Below, piece by piece: positions 9,801 to 19,445 of a DNA stretch of 64,000 bases. Below the pieces are notes generated by a model that was given only the letters and a program-made list of their open reading frames with translations, searched no databases and was not told the origin of the DNA. Position numbers and translations under genes: made by a program. The DNA is from UMGS1663 sp963558185 (lineage in GTDB: Bacteria > Bacillota > Clostridia > TANB77 > CAG-508). The DNA lies in contig CAUWFE010000004.1 in the NCBI GenBank assembly GCA_963558185.1, positions 13,949-77,948 of the forward strand, in the 5' to 3' direction. How positions within the stretch are numbered: position 1 is the stretch's first letter; every line of letters begins with the position of its first letter.

Positions 9801-10589
9801 CCTTCTCGTATGAACCTAGGACAGGTGCTAGAAGTTCATTTAGGTATGGCAGCAAGAGCTTTAGGATGGAAAGTAGCAACACCAGTATTTGATGGTGCTA
9901 CAGATAAAGAAATTGAAGACTTATTAGAAGAAGCTGGACTAAGTAGAGATGGAAAAACCACACTATATGATGGTAGAACAGGAGATCCATTTGATCACCC
10001 AATTACAGTAGGTGTTATGTATATGTTAAAATTACATCACTTAGTAGATGACAAAATCCATGCTCGTTCAACAGGACCATACTCATTAGTAACACAACAA
10101 CCACTTGGAGGTAAAGCACAATTTGGTGGACAACGTTTCGGAGAGATGGAAGTTTGGGCATTAGAGGCATATGGTGCAGCATACACACTACAAGAAATGT
10201 TAACAGTAAAATCAGATGATGTGGTAGGCCGTGTTAAAACTTATGAAGCAATTGTTAAAGGTGAAAATGTTCCAGAACCAGGAGTTCCAGAATCATTTAA
10301 AGTATTAATTAAAGAACTTCAATCTTTAGGATTAGACATTCGTCTATATTCAGAAGATAACCAAGAACTTGAATTAAAAGAACATATTGATGAAGGAATT
10401 GACTACGAAGAAAGTAAAAATAAAGTGGGAACAGATGTATTAAATGAAAGTGAATTAGAAGATAGTTATATATCAGCAGACGAAGATGCAGAAGATATGT
10501 TATTAGATGAAGTAGAAGAAACAGAAAACTACGAAGATAATGATGAGCTATTTGAAGGCTTTGATGATGAAGATGATATGAATTTCTAA
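6882..10589 (+). CDS. rpoB: DNA-directed RNA polymerase subunit beta
   Basis: This is a 1,235-residue beta subunit, a core enzyme component forming one side of the catalytic cleft. The rifampicin-binding region (about 478-515) reads FFGSSQLSQFMDQ...THKRRISALG, with Asp, His and Ser at the classical positions, so no common resistance substitution is visible. The conserved PVESPEGPNIGLI and GEMEVWALEAYGA blocks are present. The C-terminus has an acidic tail of about 70 residues rich in Glu and Asp. The start is TTG at 6882, 5 nt after AAGGGGTGAG. Unlike many Firmicutes, rplJ-rplL are not directly upstream; a long leader is. rpoC follows after 133 nt. Confidence 0.99.
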   Translation: MVKDIKHEKCSRKTFAKIGDFIEMPNLIKVQKDSYDWFIEEGLGEVLKDISPIVDYSGNLVLEFFDYYMEDKTKYTVEEAKERDATYSTRLHVKVRLINRETAEIKEQEIYLGDFPLMTDSGTFIINGAERVVVSQLVRSPGCYYASDYDKVGKKLFTATVMPIRGAWLEYETDGNDVFWARVDRTRKIPVTTLLRAIGLETDEQMIDLFGEEPKLLATIQKDPIKTVDEALIEIYKKLRPGELPTVEAARSLFTGLLFDERRYDLAKVGRYKYNKKLNLANRITGYVAFDDIMDPSTGEVLVEKDNIITEEIANEIQNSGINIVDIKVNDKKVRIIGNGTVNIHNVVTNIDISDLHFKEEVNYAVLQSILESTEEKDLHKVLKERKGELIPKHVTNEDIIASINYLFNLDHGIGVMEDIDHLGNRRIRCVGELLQNQFRIGLTRLERVVRERMTIQDLDVVTPQTLINTKPITSSIREFFGSSQLSQFMDQTNPLSELTHKRRISALGPGGLSRERAGFEVRDIHYTHYGRLCPVESPEGPNIGLISALSSFAMINEYGFIETPYRKVDHETGKVTDEVVYMPADEEDKYIIAQASEPLDEENKFINKRIRVRNKAEITEVDKEQVDYVDVSPKQLVSVAAAMIPFLEHDDVKRSLMGSNMQRQAVPLLMPETPIVGTGIEYRAAKDSGITVTAKNEGVVEKVTADQILVRNKKNEIDTYKLRKFKRTNGGTCINQRPVVTRGEIVKEGDILADGPSTKNGEMALGRNVLIAFTTWEGYNYEDAVLISERLVKEDVYTSIHIEEYDCECRDTKLGPEEITRDIPNVGDDGLKDLDENGIIRIGAEVRPGDILVGKVTPKGETELTAEERLLRAIFGEKSREVRDTSLRVPHGEAGTIVDVKIFTRDNSDELGPGVNQVIRCYIATKRKISVGDKMAGRHGNKGVISRILPVEDMPFMPDGTPVDIVLNPMGIPSRMNLGQVLEVHLGMAARALGWKVATPVFDGATDKEIEDLLEEAGLSRDGKTTLYDGRTGDPFDHPITVGVMYMLKLHHLVDDKIHARSTGPYSLVTQQPLGGKAQFGGQRFGEMEVWALEAYGAAYTLQEMLTVKSDDVVGRVKTYEAIVKGENVPEPGVPESFKVLIKELQSLGLDIRLYSEDNQELELKEHIDEGIDYEESKNKVGTDVLNESELEDSYISADEDAEDMLLDEVEETENYEDNDELFEGFDDEDDMNF

Positions 10590-10623
10590 AAAACATTAAA
10601 AATTGAATAGTGCAAGAAAGTAG

Positions 10624-10673
10624 CAAAAATGCATATCATGATGGAATTGTACAACAAAAGTTATGCATTTTTG
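10624..10673 (+). promoter_or_regulatory. Inverted repeat between rpoB and rpoC
   Basis: CAAAAATGCATA (10624-10635) and its exact complement (10662-10673) form a 12-bp stem with a 26-nt loop in the 133-nt rpoB-rpoC gap. The 3' arm contains TTTTT but no T run follows. It may be an RNA processing site or weak attenuator. Confidence 0.5.
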
Positions 10674-10722
10674 TAAAATCGGCCATTAGAGGATAATAAA
10701 ATAAAGTCAGGGGGAACCTTAA

Positions 10723-13700
10723 GTGGACGAATTAGAAATGTTTGATAAAATCAAAATAGGATTAGCATCAGATGAAAAAATTAGAGAATGGTCAAAAGGA
10801 GAAGTAAAAAAACCAGAGACTATTAACTATAGAACACTAAAACCAGAAAAAGATGGTTTATTTTGTGAAAGAATATTTGGACCAACAAAAGACTGGGAAT
10901 GTCATTGTGGAAAATATAAAAGAGTAAGATATAAAGGAATTGTCTGTGATAGATGTGGTGTAGAAGTTACAAAATCTAAAGTAAGACGTGAAAGAATGGG
11001 TCATATTGAACTTGCAGCACCAGTTGCACATATTTGGTATTTTAAAGGAATCCCAAGTAGAATTGCTTTAGTATTAGATGTATCACCAAGAAATATAGAA
11101 AAAGTAATTTATTTTGCTTCATATATAGTTACAGATAAAGGTACATCAGGGTTATTAAAAACTCAAGTACTAACAGAAAAAGAATATCATGAAGCTGTTG
11201 AAAAATATGGTGAAGGTAGCTTTAAAGCTGAAATGGGAGCAGAAGCTATTGAAAAACTTTTAAAAGAAGTAGACTTAGAAAAATTAGCAGAAAAATTAAG
11301 AAAAGAGCTTGAAAAAGCTAGTGAGCAAAAAAAAGCAAAATTAATTAAAAGACTAGATACAGTAGAATCTTTCAGACAATCTGGAAATAGACCAGAATGG
11401 ATGATTATGAATGTTGTACCAGTTATTCCACCAGATTTAAGACCAATGGTACAATTAGATGGTGGTAGATTCGCAACATCTGATTTAAATGATTTATATA
11501 GAAGAGTTATAAACAGAAATAACAGATTAAAAAGATTAATTGAATTAGGAGCTCCAGAAATAATTAAAAGAAATGAAAAAAGAATGTTACAAGAATCTGT
11601 AGATGCTCTAATTGATAACTCAAGACGTGGTAGACCAGTAACAGGTGCTGGAAATAGAGCACTAAAATCTTTATCAGATATGTTAAAAGGAAAACAAGGT
11701 AGATTTAGACAAAACCTATTAGGAAAACGTGTTGACTATTCAGGACGTTCAGTTATCGTAGTAGGTCCAGAACTTAAAATTTATCAATGTGGTGTTCCAA
11801 AAGAAATGGCAGTAGAATTATTCAAACCATTTGTTATGAGAGAATTAGTAGGAAGAAATATTGCACATAACATAAAAAATGCAAAAAGAATGGTAGAAAA
11901 GCTTCGTCCAGAAGTATGGGATATATTAGAAGATGTTATAAAAGACCATCCAGTTATGTTAAACCGTGCTCCTACACTACATAGACTTGGTATACAAGCT
12001 TTTGAGCCAGTATTAGTAGAAGGTAGAGCTATAAAGCTTCACCCACTTGTATGTACAGCGTTCAATGCTGACTTTGATGGTGACCAAATGGCTATACACG
12101 TACCTTTATCACCAGAAGCACAAGCAGAAGCAAGATATTTAATGTTATCTCAAAATAACCTTTTAAAACCACAAGATGGTATGCCAGTAACAGTTCCTTC
12201 ACAAGATATGATATTAGGTGCATATTGTTTAACAATGGAAGTAGAAGGAGAAAAAGGAGAAGGAAATTATTTCTCATCTCCAGAAGAAGCAATTATTGCA
12301 TATGAAAATAAAGAAGTAGGAATGCATTGCTTCATAAATGTAAGAATGTCTAAAAAAGATGAAGAAGGAAATGAAAGACATAAATTTGTAAAAACAACAG
12401 TAGGAAGAATAATATACAACAAAGGAATTCCACAAGACTTAGGATTTGTAGATAGAACAAACCCAGAAACTGAATTTGAACCAGAAGTTAACTTTGTAGT
12501 TAAAAAGAAAAATCTTGGAAAAATAATAGAAAGATGTATAAATCAACATGGATTAGACAGAACAGGAGAATTACTAGACTATATAAAAGCAACAGGTTTC
12601 AAATATTCTACATTAGGTGGAGTTACAGTTTCTATTGATGATGTTAAAGTTCCAGAAGAGAAAAAGACAATATTAGAGCAAGCATCTCAAGATGTTGAAA
12701 AAGTATTAAAACAATATAAACGTGGTTTAATAACAGAAGAAGAAAGATATTTATCTGTTATCAAAATCTGGGAAAAAGCAACAGACGACGTAAAAATTGC
12801 AATGAAAAATAACTTTGAAACAGAAAACCCAATGTACATGATGTCAGAGTCTGGAGCCAGAGGTAACTTAGACCAGTTAAAACAAATTGCAGGTATGCGT
12901 GGACTTATGGCTAGTACAACTGGTAAAACAGTAGAAATACCAATTAAATCTTCATTCCGTGAAGGATTAGATGCCCTAGAATACTTCATTTCAGCACACG
13001 GTGCTCGTAAAGGACTTTCAGATACAGCTTTAAGAACAGCCGACTCTGGATATTTAACAAGAAGATTAGTAGATGTTTCACAAGATATTATCGTAAGAGA
13101 AGATGACTGTGGAACACAAGATGGAATTGAATTAACAGCAATTAGAGATGGAAATCAAGAAATTGAATCATTACAAGAAAGATTAATAGGAAGATATCCA
13201 TTACATAATATTAATAATCCACAAACAGGTGAGTTAATTGTGGATACAGACACAATGATAAATGATAAAATTGCAGATAAAATTGTAGAAGCAGGAATTG
13301 AAAAAGTAAGAGTACGTAGCGTATTTGGATGTAGAACTAAAAATGGTGTATGTTCAAAATGTTATGGTATGGGCTTAGCAAGTAGAGAAAAAGCAACAAT
13401 AGGTGAAGCTGTAGGTATTATAGCAGCACAATCTATTGGTGAGCCAGGTACACAGCTTACAATGAGAACTATCCACTCTGGTGGTGTTGCCGGTGTAGCA
13501 GATATTACACAAGGTCTTCCTAGAGTTGAAGAGTTATTTGAAGCAAGAAAACCAAAGGGACTTGCAATTATTTCTGAAATTAATGGTACAGTTAAAATTT
13601 CTGATGAAAAGAAGAGAAGAGAAGTAATAGTTACTTCAAGTGATGATAGTAAAACATATGTTATTCCATTTGGTTCAAAACTAAAAGTAAAAGATGGAAT

Positions 13701-14226
13701 GCAAGTTGAAGCAGGAGAACCATTAACAGAAGGTTCTATAAATCCAAATGAATTATTATTAATAAAAGGACCGGAAGGAGTATATAACTATATAGTACAA
13801 GAAGTACAAAAAGTATATAGAAACCAAGGTGTTGACATTAATGATAAACATATAGAAGTAATAGGAAGACAAATGCTTAAGAGAGTAAGAGTAGAAGATC
13901 CAGGAGACACAAAATTCTTTGCAGGTTCATTAGTTGATATGTATGAATTTAAAGACGAAAATGAATTAATGGAACAAGAAGGAAAACGTGTAGCAACAGG
14001 AAAACGAGTATTACTTGGTATAACAAAAGCATCACTTGCAACAGATAGCTTCTTATCAGCAGCATCATTCCAAGAAACAACAAGAGTATTAACAGAAGCA
14101 GCAATAAAAGGCAAAGTAGACGAACTAGTAGGATTAAAAGAAAATGTAATAATTGGTAAATTAATCCCAGCAGGTACAGGACTTGCAAAATATAAAAGCA
14201 CACAAATAGAAGTAGAAGAACAATAA
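10723..14226 (+). CDS. rpoC: DNA-directed RNA polymerase subunit beta'
   Basis: This is a 1,167-residue beta' subunit. The N-terminal zinc finger has Cys pairs in WECHCGKYK and VCDRCGVEV (about 65-90). The catalytic Mg-binding NADFDGDQMA is at about 447. A second zinc site lies in the CRTKNGVCSKCYG region (about 870-880), and the bridge-helix and trigger-loop regions are intact. It starts with GTG at 10723 behind CAGGGGGA. The length is that of the compact Firmicute form without large insertions. It is translated from the same unit as rpoB and ends at a strong terminator, so rpsL/rpsG are not in this operon. Confidence 0.99.
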   Translation: MDELEMFDKIKIGLASDEKIREWSKGEVKKPETINYRTLKPEKDGLFCERIFGPTKDWECHCGKYKRVRYKGIVCDRCGVEVTKSKVRRERMGHIELAAPVAHIWYFKGIPSRIALVLDVSPRNIEKVIYFASYIVTDKGTSGLLKTQVLTEKEYHEAVEKYGEGSFKAEMGAEAIEKLLKEVDLEKLAEKLRKELEKASEQKKAKLIKRLDTVESFRQSGNRPEWMIMNVVPVIPPDLRPMVQLDGGRFATSDLNDLYRRVINRNNRLKRLIELGAPEIIKRNEKRMLQESVDALIDNSRRGRPVTGAGNRALKSLSDMLKGKQGRFRQNLLGKRVDYSGRSVIVVGPELKIYQCGVPKEMAVELFKPFVMRELVGRNIAHNIKNAKRMVEKLRPEVWDILEDVIKDHPVMLNRAPTLHRLGIQAFEPVLVEGRAIKLHPLVCTAFNADFDGDQMAIHVPLSPEAQAEARYLMLSQNNLLKPQDGMPVTVPSQDMILGAYCLTMEVEGEKGEGNYFSSPEEAIIAYENKEVGMHCFINVRMSKKDEEGNERHKFVKTTVGRIIYNKGIPQDLGFVDRTNPETEFEPEVNFVVKKKNLGKIIERCINQHGLDRTGELLDYIKATGFKYSTLGGVTVSIDDVKVPEEKKTILEQASQDVEKVLKQYKRGLITEEERYLSVIKIWEKATDDVKIAMKNNFETENPMYMMSESGARGNLDQLKQIAGMRGLMASTTGKTVEIPIKSSFREGLDALEYFISAHGARKGLSDTALRTADSGYLTRRLVDVSQDIIVREDDCGTQDGIELTAIRDGNQEIESLQERLIGRYPLHNINNPQTGELIVDTDTMINDKIADKIVEAGIEKVRVRSVFGCRTKNGVCSKCYGMGLASREKATIGEAVGIIAAQSIGEPGTQLTMRTIHSGGVAGVADITQGLPRVEELFEARKPKGLAIISEINGTVKISDEKKRREVIVTSSDDSKTYVIPFGSKLKVKDGMQVEAGEPLTEGSINPNELLLIKGPEGVYNYIVQEVQKVYRNQGVDINDKHIEVIGRQMLKRVRVEDPGDTKFFAGSLVDMYEFKDENELMEQEGKRVATGKRVLLGITKASLATDSFLSAASFQETTRVLTEAAIKGKVDELVGLKENVIIGKLIPAGTGLAKYKSTQIEVEEQ

Positions 14227-14285
14227 AAAAATAGTTTTTTCTAAATTGTGCATATTATAAAAATAATCTAAAAATATAGTAAAAA

Positions 14286-14319
14286 TGAACTTTAGGCACT
14301 CTTAAAGTTCATTTTTTTT
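14286..14319 (+). terminator. Terminator after rpoC
   Basis: A 9-bp stem (14286-14294 with 14303-14311) followed by eight T. It ends the rpoBC unit. Confidence 0.9.
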
Positions 14320-14321
14320 CC

Positions 14322-14350
14322 TTTACTTTCACTAATATTTATGCTATAAT
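14322..14350 (+). promoter_or_regulatory. Promoter for the gdpP operon
   Basis: TTTACT (14322-14327), a 17-nt spacer and TATAAT (14345-14350), 62 bp before the gdpP ATG. Confidence 0.65.
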
Positions 14351-14411
14351 ATACCTTGCAATATAGCGTAAAACTTAAGCTATAATAATAAAAAGAAAGA
14401 GGAATAATAAT

Positions 14412-16448
14412 ATGCCAAGCAATAAAAAAGTGTTTGATAAATTAGTTTCAAAAACCAAAATTTATCTAATAATAATAGCAATTTTATTAATAGTATTATG
14501 CATATATGAAATAAACTTCATAACTCCATCAATCATCTTATATGTAATAATATTAATGTATGCATATTGGACAAATAATAAAAGAAAAGTAGAACTTTCA
14601 GAACATATCAAAGATTTAACATTAACAGTTGATAATGCAGCAAAAGGAACCTTAATAAACTCACCATTTCCATTAGTAATAATAGAAACAGATGGAAATA
14701 TAATTTGGAAAAGTTCAAAATTTATACATACATTTGCAAACATAGATATAAATAATTACTTAAATAATATAGTAAAAGAATTAAAATTAGAGATAAAAAA
14801 TGGAAGTGAAGAAAACAAAAAAGAGCTAGAAGAATTAATAAAAAAACAAGTAAAAATAGGAGATAGAACATATAAAGTAGTAGGAGAATATGTTAAATCA
14901 AAAGACAAAACAAAAGACAAAGTAAAAGAAGACGAATACATGGCTACATTATACTTTATAGACGAAACACAACATTTTAAGCTTCAAGAAATATATAATA
15001 ACTCTAAAATATGTGTAGGAATCATAATGATAGATAATTATGAAGAAATAATGCAAAGAATTTCAGATGAAGATAAGCCACAAATAATAGCAAAAATAGA
15101 AAAAGTAATTTATGACTGGGCAGGAGAGCTAGAAGCATTAATAATAAAACAAGATAGAGATACATTTGTAGTGATAATGGAACAAAAACATATTACACAA
15201 TTAGAGGAAAATAAATTTAATATACTAGATACAATAAAAGAAATTAATATTCCAGGAAAGATGCAATCAACATTAAGTATAGCAATTACGGAAGAAGGAG
15301 AATCAAACTATCAAAAATATAAAATGGCTCAAGCAACAATAGATATAGCATTAGGTAGGGGTGGAGACCAAGCTATCTTAAGAAAGAATGGAAAATATAC
15401 ATTTTTTGGAGGAAGAACACAAGAAGTAGAAAAACGTACTAAAGTAAAAGCAAGAATAGTAGCACATGCTTTAGAAGAATTAATAAATGAATCAAAAAAT
15501 GTTATAATAATGGGACATACAAATACTGATATAGATGCAATGGGCTCAGCATTTGGAATTTACCGTTTTGCAAAAACTATGGGAAAAGAAGATGTTAATA
15601 TAGTAAATGATACTTATGGATTAAGTTTGCAAAACTTTTTACAAGAAGTTGAAAAAGTAGAAGAATACAAAAATGCAATTATAACAAAAGAAACAGCATT
15701 ATCAAAAATATCAGAAGAAACATTATTAGTAATAGTAGATACTCATAAAGAAAATTATGTAGAAGCACCAGAATTATTAGAAAAAACAAATAAAATAGTA
15801 ATAATAGACCATCATAGAAGAAGTACAGACTTCATAAAAAATTCAATATTAACTTTTCAAGAAGTATATGCATCTTCAGCAGCAGAATTAGTAACAGAGC
15901 TAATAGAATATTCAGAACAAGACATAAAATTAACAGAAATTGAAACTGAAAGTTTGTATGCTGGAATTATGATGGATACAAAAAACTTTACATTTAAAAC
16001 AGGGGTAAGAACATTTGAAGCAGCAGCATATTTAAGAAAATGTGGAGTAGATATAATAAAAGTAAAAAAATGGTTCCAAAGTGATTTAGATACACATAAT
16101 AAAATATCAGAAATAATATCAAAAACAGAATTAGTAAATCAAACTATAGGTATTTCTATATATGAAAAAGAGGATATAAATAGTAACATTATATGTGCAA
16201 AAGCAGCAGATGAACTATTAACAATAAGTAATATTACCGCTTCATTTGTAATTGGCAAAATGGGAGAAAAAGTTTGCATTAGTGGACGTTCAATAGGAGA
16301 TATAAATGTGCAACTAATATTAGAAAAATTAGGCGGTGGAGGTCATATAACATTAGCAGGTGCACAAGTAGAAGGTATGACTATTTTAGAAGTAAAACAA
16401 GAATTAATAAATCGTATAAATGAATATTTTAGCGAAATAGAAGGTTAG
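14412..16448 (+). CDS. gdpP: Cyclic-di-AMP phosphodiesterase GdpP
   Basis: This 678-residue membrane enzyme would hydrolyse cyclic di-AMP and so control osmotic and cell-wall homeostasis. Two N-terminal membrane segments (about 18-55) are followed by a PAS-like region (about 75-190), a degenerate GGDEF domain (about 195-310) lacking a clear GGDEF motif, and a DHH/DHHA1 phosphoesterase. In the latter GHTNTDIDAMGS (about 370), DTHKENY, DHHRR (about 466) and the C-terminal GGGGH (about 641) are all intact. The order gdpP-rplI-dnaB is conserved in Firmicutes. AAAGAGG precedes the ATG. The next gene starts 15 bp downstream. Confidence 0.97.
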   Translation: MPSNKKVFDKLVSKTKIYLIIIAILLIVLCIYEINFITPSIILYVIILMYAYWTNNKRKVELSEHIKDLTLTVDNAAKGTLINSPFPLVIIETDGNIIWKSSKFIHTFANIDINNYLNNIVKELKLEIKNGSEENKKELEELIKKQVKIGDRTYKVVGEYVKSKDKTKDKVKEDEYMATLYFIDETQHFKLQEIYNNSKICVGIIMIDNYEEIMQRISDEDKPQIIAKIEKVIYDWAGELEALIIKQDRDTFVVIMEQKHITQLEENKFNILDTIKEINIPGKMQSTLSIAITEEGESNYQKYKMAQATIDIALGRGGDQAILRKNGKYTFFGGRTQEVEKRTKVKARIVAHALEELINESKNVIIMGHTNTDIDAMGSAFGIYRFAKTMGKEDVNIVNDTYGLSLQNFLQEVEKVEEYKNAIITKETALSKISEETLLVIVDTHKENYVEAPELLEKTNKIVIIDHHRRSTDFIKNSILTFQEVYASSAAELVTELIEYSEQDIKLTEIETESLYAGIMMDTKNFTFKTGVRTFEAAAYLRKCGVDIIKVKKWFQSDLDTHNKISEIISKTELVNQTIGISIYEKEDINSNIICAKAADELLTISNITASFVIGKMGEKVCISGRSIGDINVQLILEKLGGGGHITLAGAQVEGMTILEVKQELINRINEYFSEIEG

Positions 16449-16463
16449 AAAAGAGGAAATTTT

Positions 16464-16910
16464 ATGAAAGTAATATTATTAGACAATATAAAAGGGGTAG
16501 GCAAAAAAGATGAAATTATAAATGCAAGTGATGGATATGCTAGAAATTTTTTATTTCCAAAAAATTTAGCATTAGAAGCAAATAAAGAAAATTTATCAAA
16601 ATTACAAGCAAAACAAAGCTCAAAACAATTTAAAAAAGATACAGAAAAAGAAGAAGCATTAAAAATTTCTGAAAAATTAAGGAAAATAACATTAAAAATT
16701 GAAGTTAAAGCTGGAGAAAATGGGAAAATATTCGGAGGAATTACAGCAAAAGAAATAGCAGAAGCTTTAAAATCAAACTATCAAATAGAAGTAGATAAAA
16801 AGAAAATAATGCTAGAAGAAAATATAAAAACATTAGGAACAACAAATGTAACAATAAAGTTATTTGAAGGTGTAATGGGAACAGTAAAAGTACAGGCAGT
16901 AAGTAAATAA
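16464..16910 (+). CDS. rplI: 50S ribosomal protein L9
   Basis: This is a 148-residue L9. The N-terminal RNA-binding domain begins MKVILLDNIKGVGKKDE and contains the conserved G-Y-A-R-N-F/Y-L-x-P segment (about 28-36). A Lys-rich connecting helix (about 40-75) joins it to the C-terminal domain with the G-x-x-F-G-x-I/V-T segment. The protein binds 23S rRNA near the base of the L1 stalk. It is co-transcribed between gdpP and dnaB. Confidence 0.98.
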   Translation: MKVILLDNIKGVGKKDEIINASDGYARNFLFPKNLALEANKENLSKLQAKQSSKQFKKDTEKEEALKISEKLRKITLKIEVKAGENGKIFGGITAKEIAEALKSNYQIEVDKKKIMLEENIKTLGTTNVTIKLFEGVMGTVKVQAVSK

Positions 16911-16938
16911 TATAAAATAGAAAAGGAAGAGAGCAGTA

Positions 16939-18270
16939 ATGGAACTAGGAAAAGTGCCACCACATGATACAGAAGCAGAGCAAGCTGTTATTGGAAGTAT
17001 GTTAACAGATAAAGATGCTATAATATCAGCAATAGAAGTGCTAAAAGAAGATTATTTTTATAGAGAAGATAACAAAATAATTTTTTCTGCCATTGTAAAT
17101 TTATATAATCGTTCAGAGCCAGTTGATATCATTACTGTAAAATCGGAATTATCTTCTATTGGAAAGTTAGAAGCAGTAGGAGGGCTAGAATATTTAGCAG
17201 AACTTCCAGAAAAAGTACCTACTACAGCAAACGTAGAAAAATATATAAAAATAGTAGAAGAAAAGGCAATTTTAAGAAATCTTATAAAAACAGCAAATGA
17301 TATAATAAGCATGGGGTATGATGAAACACAAGAAGTTGATACAATAATGGACCAAGCAGAAAAGAAAATTTTTGATACTATACAATCAAGAAATCAAACT
17401 GGATATAGTTCTATAAAAGATATTTTAGTAGATACATTTATAGAATTAGAACAGTTATATAATCAAAAACAACACGTAACAGGAATCACAACAGGCTTTA
17501 TAGATTTAGACGAAAAAACAGCAGGACTTCACAATTCAGATTTAATATTAGTAGCTGCAAGACCAGCAATGGGAAAATCAGCATTTGCAATTAATTTAGC
17601 TACAAATGCAGCATTAAAAGGAAATGTAGGAGTCGCATACTTTAGTTTAGAAATGTCTAAAGAGCAGGTAACAAGTAGAATTTTATGTAGTGAAGCTATG
17701 GTAGATAGTAATAAAGTAAGAACAGGAACAATAGATGATGAAGAATGGACAAAACTTGCAAATGCATCAGGTGAGCTATCAGAAACTAAAATATATATTG
17801 ATGATACACCAGGTATAAGTATAATGGAAATTAGGGCAAAATGTAGAAAACTAAAATTAGAAAAAGACATAGGATTAGTTGTAATTGATTATTTACAATT
17901 AGTACAAGGGTCAGGAAAACGAGGAGCAAGCCGTGAACAAGAAATTGCAGAAATAAGTAGGTCTTTAAAAATTTTAGCAAAAGAAATAAATGTACCAGTA
18001 ATTGCTTTATCACAGCTATCAAGAGCTCCAGAGCAACGTCCAGACCATAGACCTATGTTATCAGACCTTCGTGAATCTGGTTCTATAGAACAAGATGCTG
18101 ATATTGTTATATTTTTATATCGTGATGACTATTATAATGAAGATAGCGAAAAAAAGAATATAGCAGAAGTAATACTTGCAAAACACCGTGGAGGTTCTAC
18201 AGGTACAGTAGAATTATTATGGCTTGGAAATTATACAAAATTTGCAAATATAGAAAAATATAGAGATTAA
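16939..18270 (+). CDS. dnaB: Replicative DNA helicase DnaB
   Basis: This is a 443-residue hexameric 5'-3' replicative helicase (DnaC in B. subtilis naming). The N-terminal primase-interacting helical domain (about 5-105) begins PPHDTEAEQAVIGSML. The RecA-like motor follows a linker, with Walker A in ARPAMGKSAF (about 203-212), Walker B in LVVIDYLQL (about 315), and the arginine-finger region near the C-terminus. There is no intein or insertion. AAAGGAAGAG precedes the ATG. Operon neighbours are rplI upstream and tilS 24 bp downstream. Confidence 0.98.
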   Translation: MELGKVPPHDTEAEQAVIGSMLTDKDAIISAIEVLKEDYFYREDNKIIFSAIVNLYNRSEPVDIITVKSELSSIGKLEAVGGLEYLAELPEKVPTTANVEKYIKIVEEKAILRNLIKTANDIISMGYDETQEVDTIMDQAEKKIFDTIQSRNQTGYSSIKDILVDTFIELEQLYNQKQHVTGITTGFIDLDEKTAGLHNSDLILVAARPAMGKSAFAINLATNAALKGNVGVAYFSLEMSKEQVTSRILCSEAMVDSNKVRTGTIDDEEWTKLANASGELSETKIYIDDTPGISIMEIRAKCRKLKLEKDIGLVVIDYLQLVQGSGKRGASREQEIAEISRSLKILAKEINVPVIALSQLSRAPEQRPDHRPMLSDLRESGSIEQDADIVIFLYRDDYYNEDSEKKNIAEVILAKHRGGSTGTVELLWLGNYTKFANIEKYRD

Positions 18271-18294
18271 TTTTCCACATAAAAGGAGTAAAAT

Positions 18295-19344
18295 GTGAAT
18301 AAACAATTAAGTAAAAGAGCAATACTCGAAAAAGATATAGTAAAAAAAGTGAATAATACAATTAAAAAGTATGAAATGATACAAAATGGAGATACTATTA
18401 TTGTAGGTGTTTCTGGCGGGCCTGATTCTATGGCCCTTTTACACATTTTATGGAAAATGCAAAAAGAGAATCATTTTACATTAGTAGTAGCACATTTTAA
18501 TCATTGCATTAGAAAAGAAGCTGATGAAGAAACAAAATATGTAGAAGAATTTTGTAAATCCCATGAAATTCTTTGCTATATAAAAAAACAAGATGTAGTA
18601 AAATATGCTAAAGAGCATAAAATAGGAACAGAAGAAGCTGGTAGAAAGCTACGTTATGCATTTTTTGAAGAAGTAGCACAAAAACAACATACAAAGAACA
18701 TAAAAATAGCAACAGCACATCAAGCAAATGATAATGCAGAAACAGTATTTATGAATATATTAAGAGGAACCGGAACATCAGGATTAAAGGGAATAGAGCC
18801 TATTAGAGATAATTATTATATACGACCACTTATATATGTACAAAGGAATGAAATTGAAGAATACTGTGATAGAGAAAAATTATTTCCTAAATTAGATAGT
18901 TCAAATAAAGAAAATAAATATACAAGAAATAAAGTACGAAATTTATTATTTCCATTCATAGAGCAAAACTTTGATACTAATATAGTAAATGCATGTAATA
19001 GAATGTCACAAATTTGTATGGAAGAAAATGAGTACATAGAAAATATTGCAAAAAATGAATTAAATAAAATACAAGAAAACTTAGGGAATGACGAGTTACA
19101 AGGTAAAAATGATGTAATTTTATCATTAAAAAAGTTTAATAGTGAAGAAAAAGTTTTGCAAAAAAGAATAATAGTACTAGCAATATCTAAAGTGTTAGGG
19201 AATAGCCAAGAAATTGCAAAAATTAATATAGAAGATATAGTAACAATGTGCAATAAAGCTATAGGAAATAAATATATAATGCCAAATAAATACATAAAAA
19301 TAAAAATACAAGATAAAAAAATTTTTTTCGAAAAGATAAAATAA
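18295..19344 (+). CDS. tilS: tRNA(Ile)-lysidine synthase
   Basis: This 349-residue enzyme attaches lysine to C34 of tRNA-Ile(CAU), enabling AUA decoding, which is essential in this AUA-rich genome. The PP-loop motif SGGPDSMALL lies at about 40-49 and the conserved HFNHCIR, GTGxSGL and RPL segments follow. The protein is short: many TilS are about 450 residues with a C-terminal tRNA-binding domain, and here only a brief tail remains after the central helical region. The start is GTG at 18295 behind AAAAGGAG. In many Firmicutes hpt lies between tilS and ftsH; it is absent here. Confidence 0.95.
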   Translation: MNKQLSKRAILEKDIVKKVNNTIKKYEMIQNGDTIIVGVSGGPDSMALLHILWKMQKENHFTLVVAHFNHCIRKEADEETKYVEEFCKSHEILCYIKKQDVVKYAKEHKIGTEEAGRKLRYAFFEEVAQKQHTKNIKIATAHQANDNAETVFMNILRGTGTSGLKGIEPIRDNYYIRPLIYVQRNEIEEYCDREKLFPKLDSSNKENKYTRNKVRNLLFPFIEQNFDTNIVNACNRMSQICMEENEYIENIAKNELNKIQENLGNDELQGKNDVILSLKKFNSEEKVLQKRIIVLAISKVLGNSQEIAKINIEDIVTMCNKAIGNKYIMPNKYIKIKIQDKKIFFEKIK

Positions 19345-19416
19345 AGGTAACGTAACGTTCCGTAGCTGAAACGCTTATATATCAGTATATCCGACAAAAA
19401 AACTTAAAAAAATCTA

Positions 19417-19445
19417 TTGCAAAACAAAGTAATATGTGTTATATT
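19417..19445 (+). promoter_or_regulatory. Putative ftsH promoter
   Basis: TTGCAA (19417-19422), a 17-nt spacer and TATATT (19440-19445) in the 147-bp gap between tilS and ftsH. The earlier part of the gap (19347-19392) is locally richer in GC and contains repeated AACGT words; I see no gene in it. Confidence 0.6.

Noticed and set aside
12092..14203. Long minus-strand open frames inside rpoC and other genes
   Set aside because: They are shadows of biased codon use in the real genes: Leu/Ser-rich, without ribosome-binding sites or family features.
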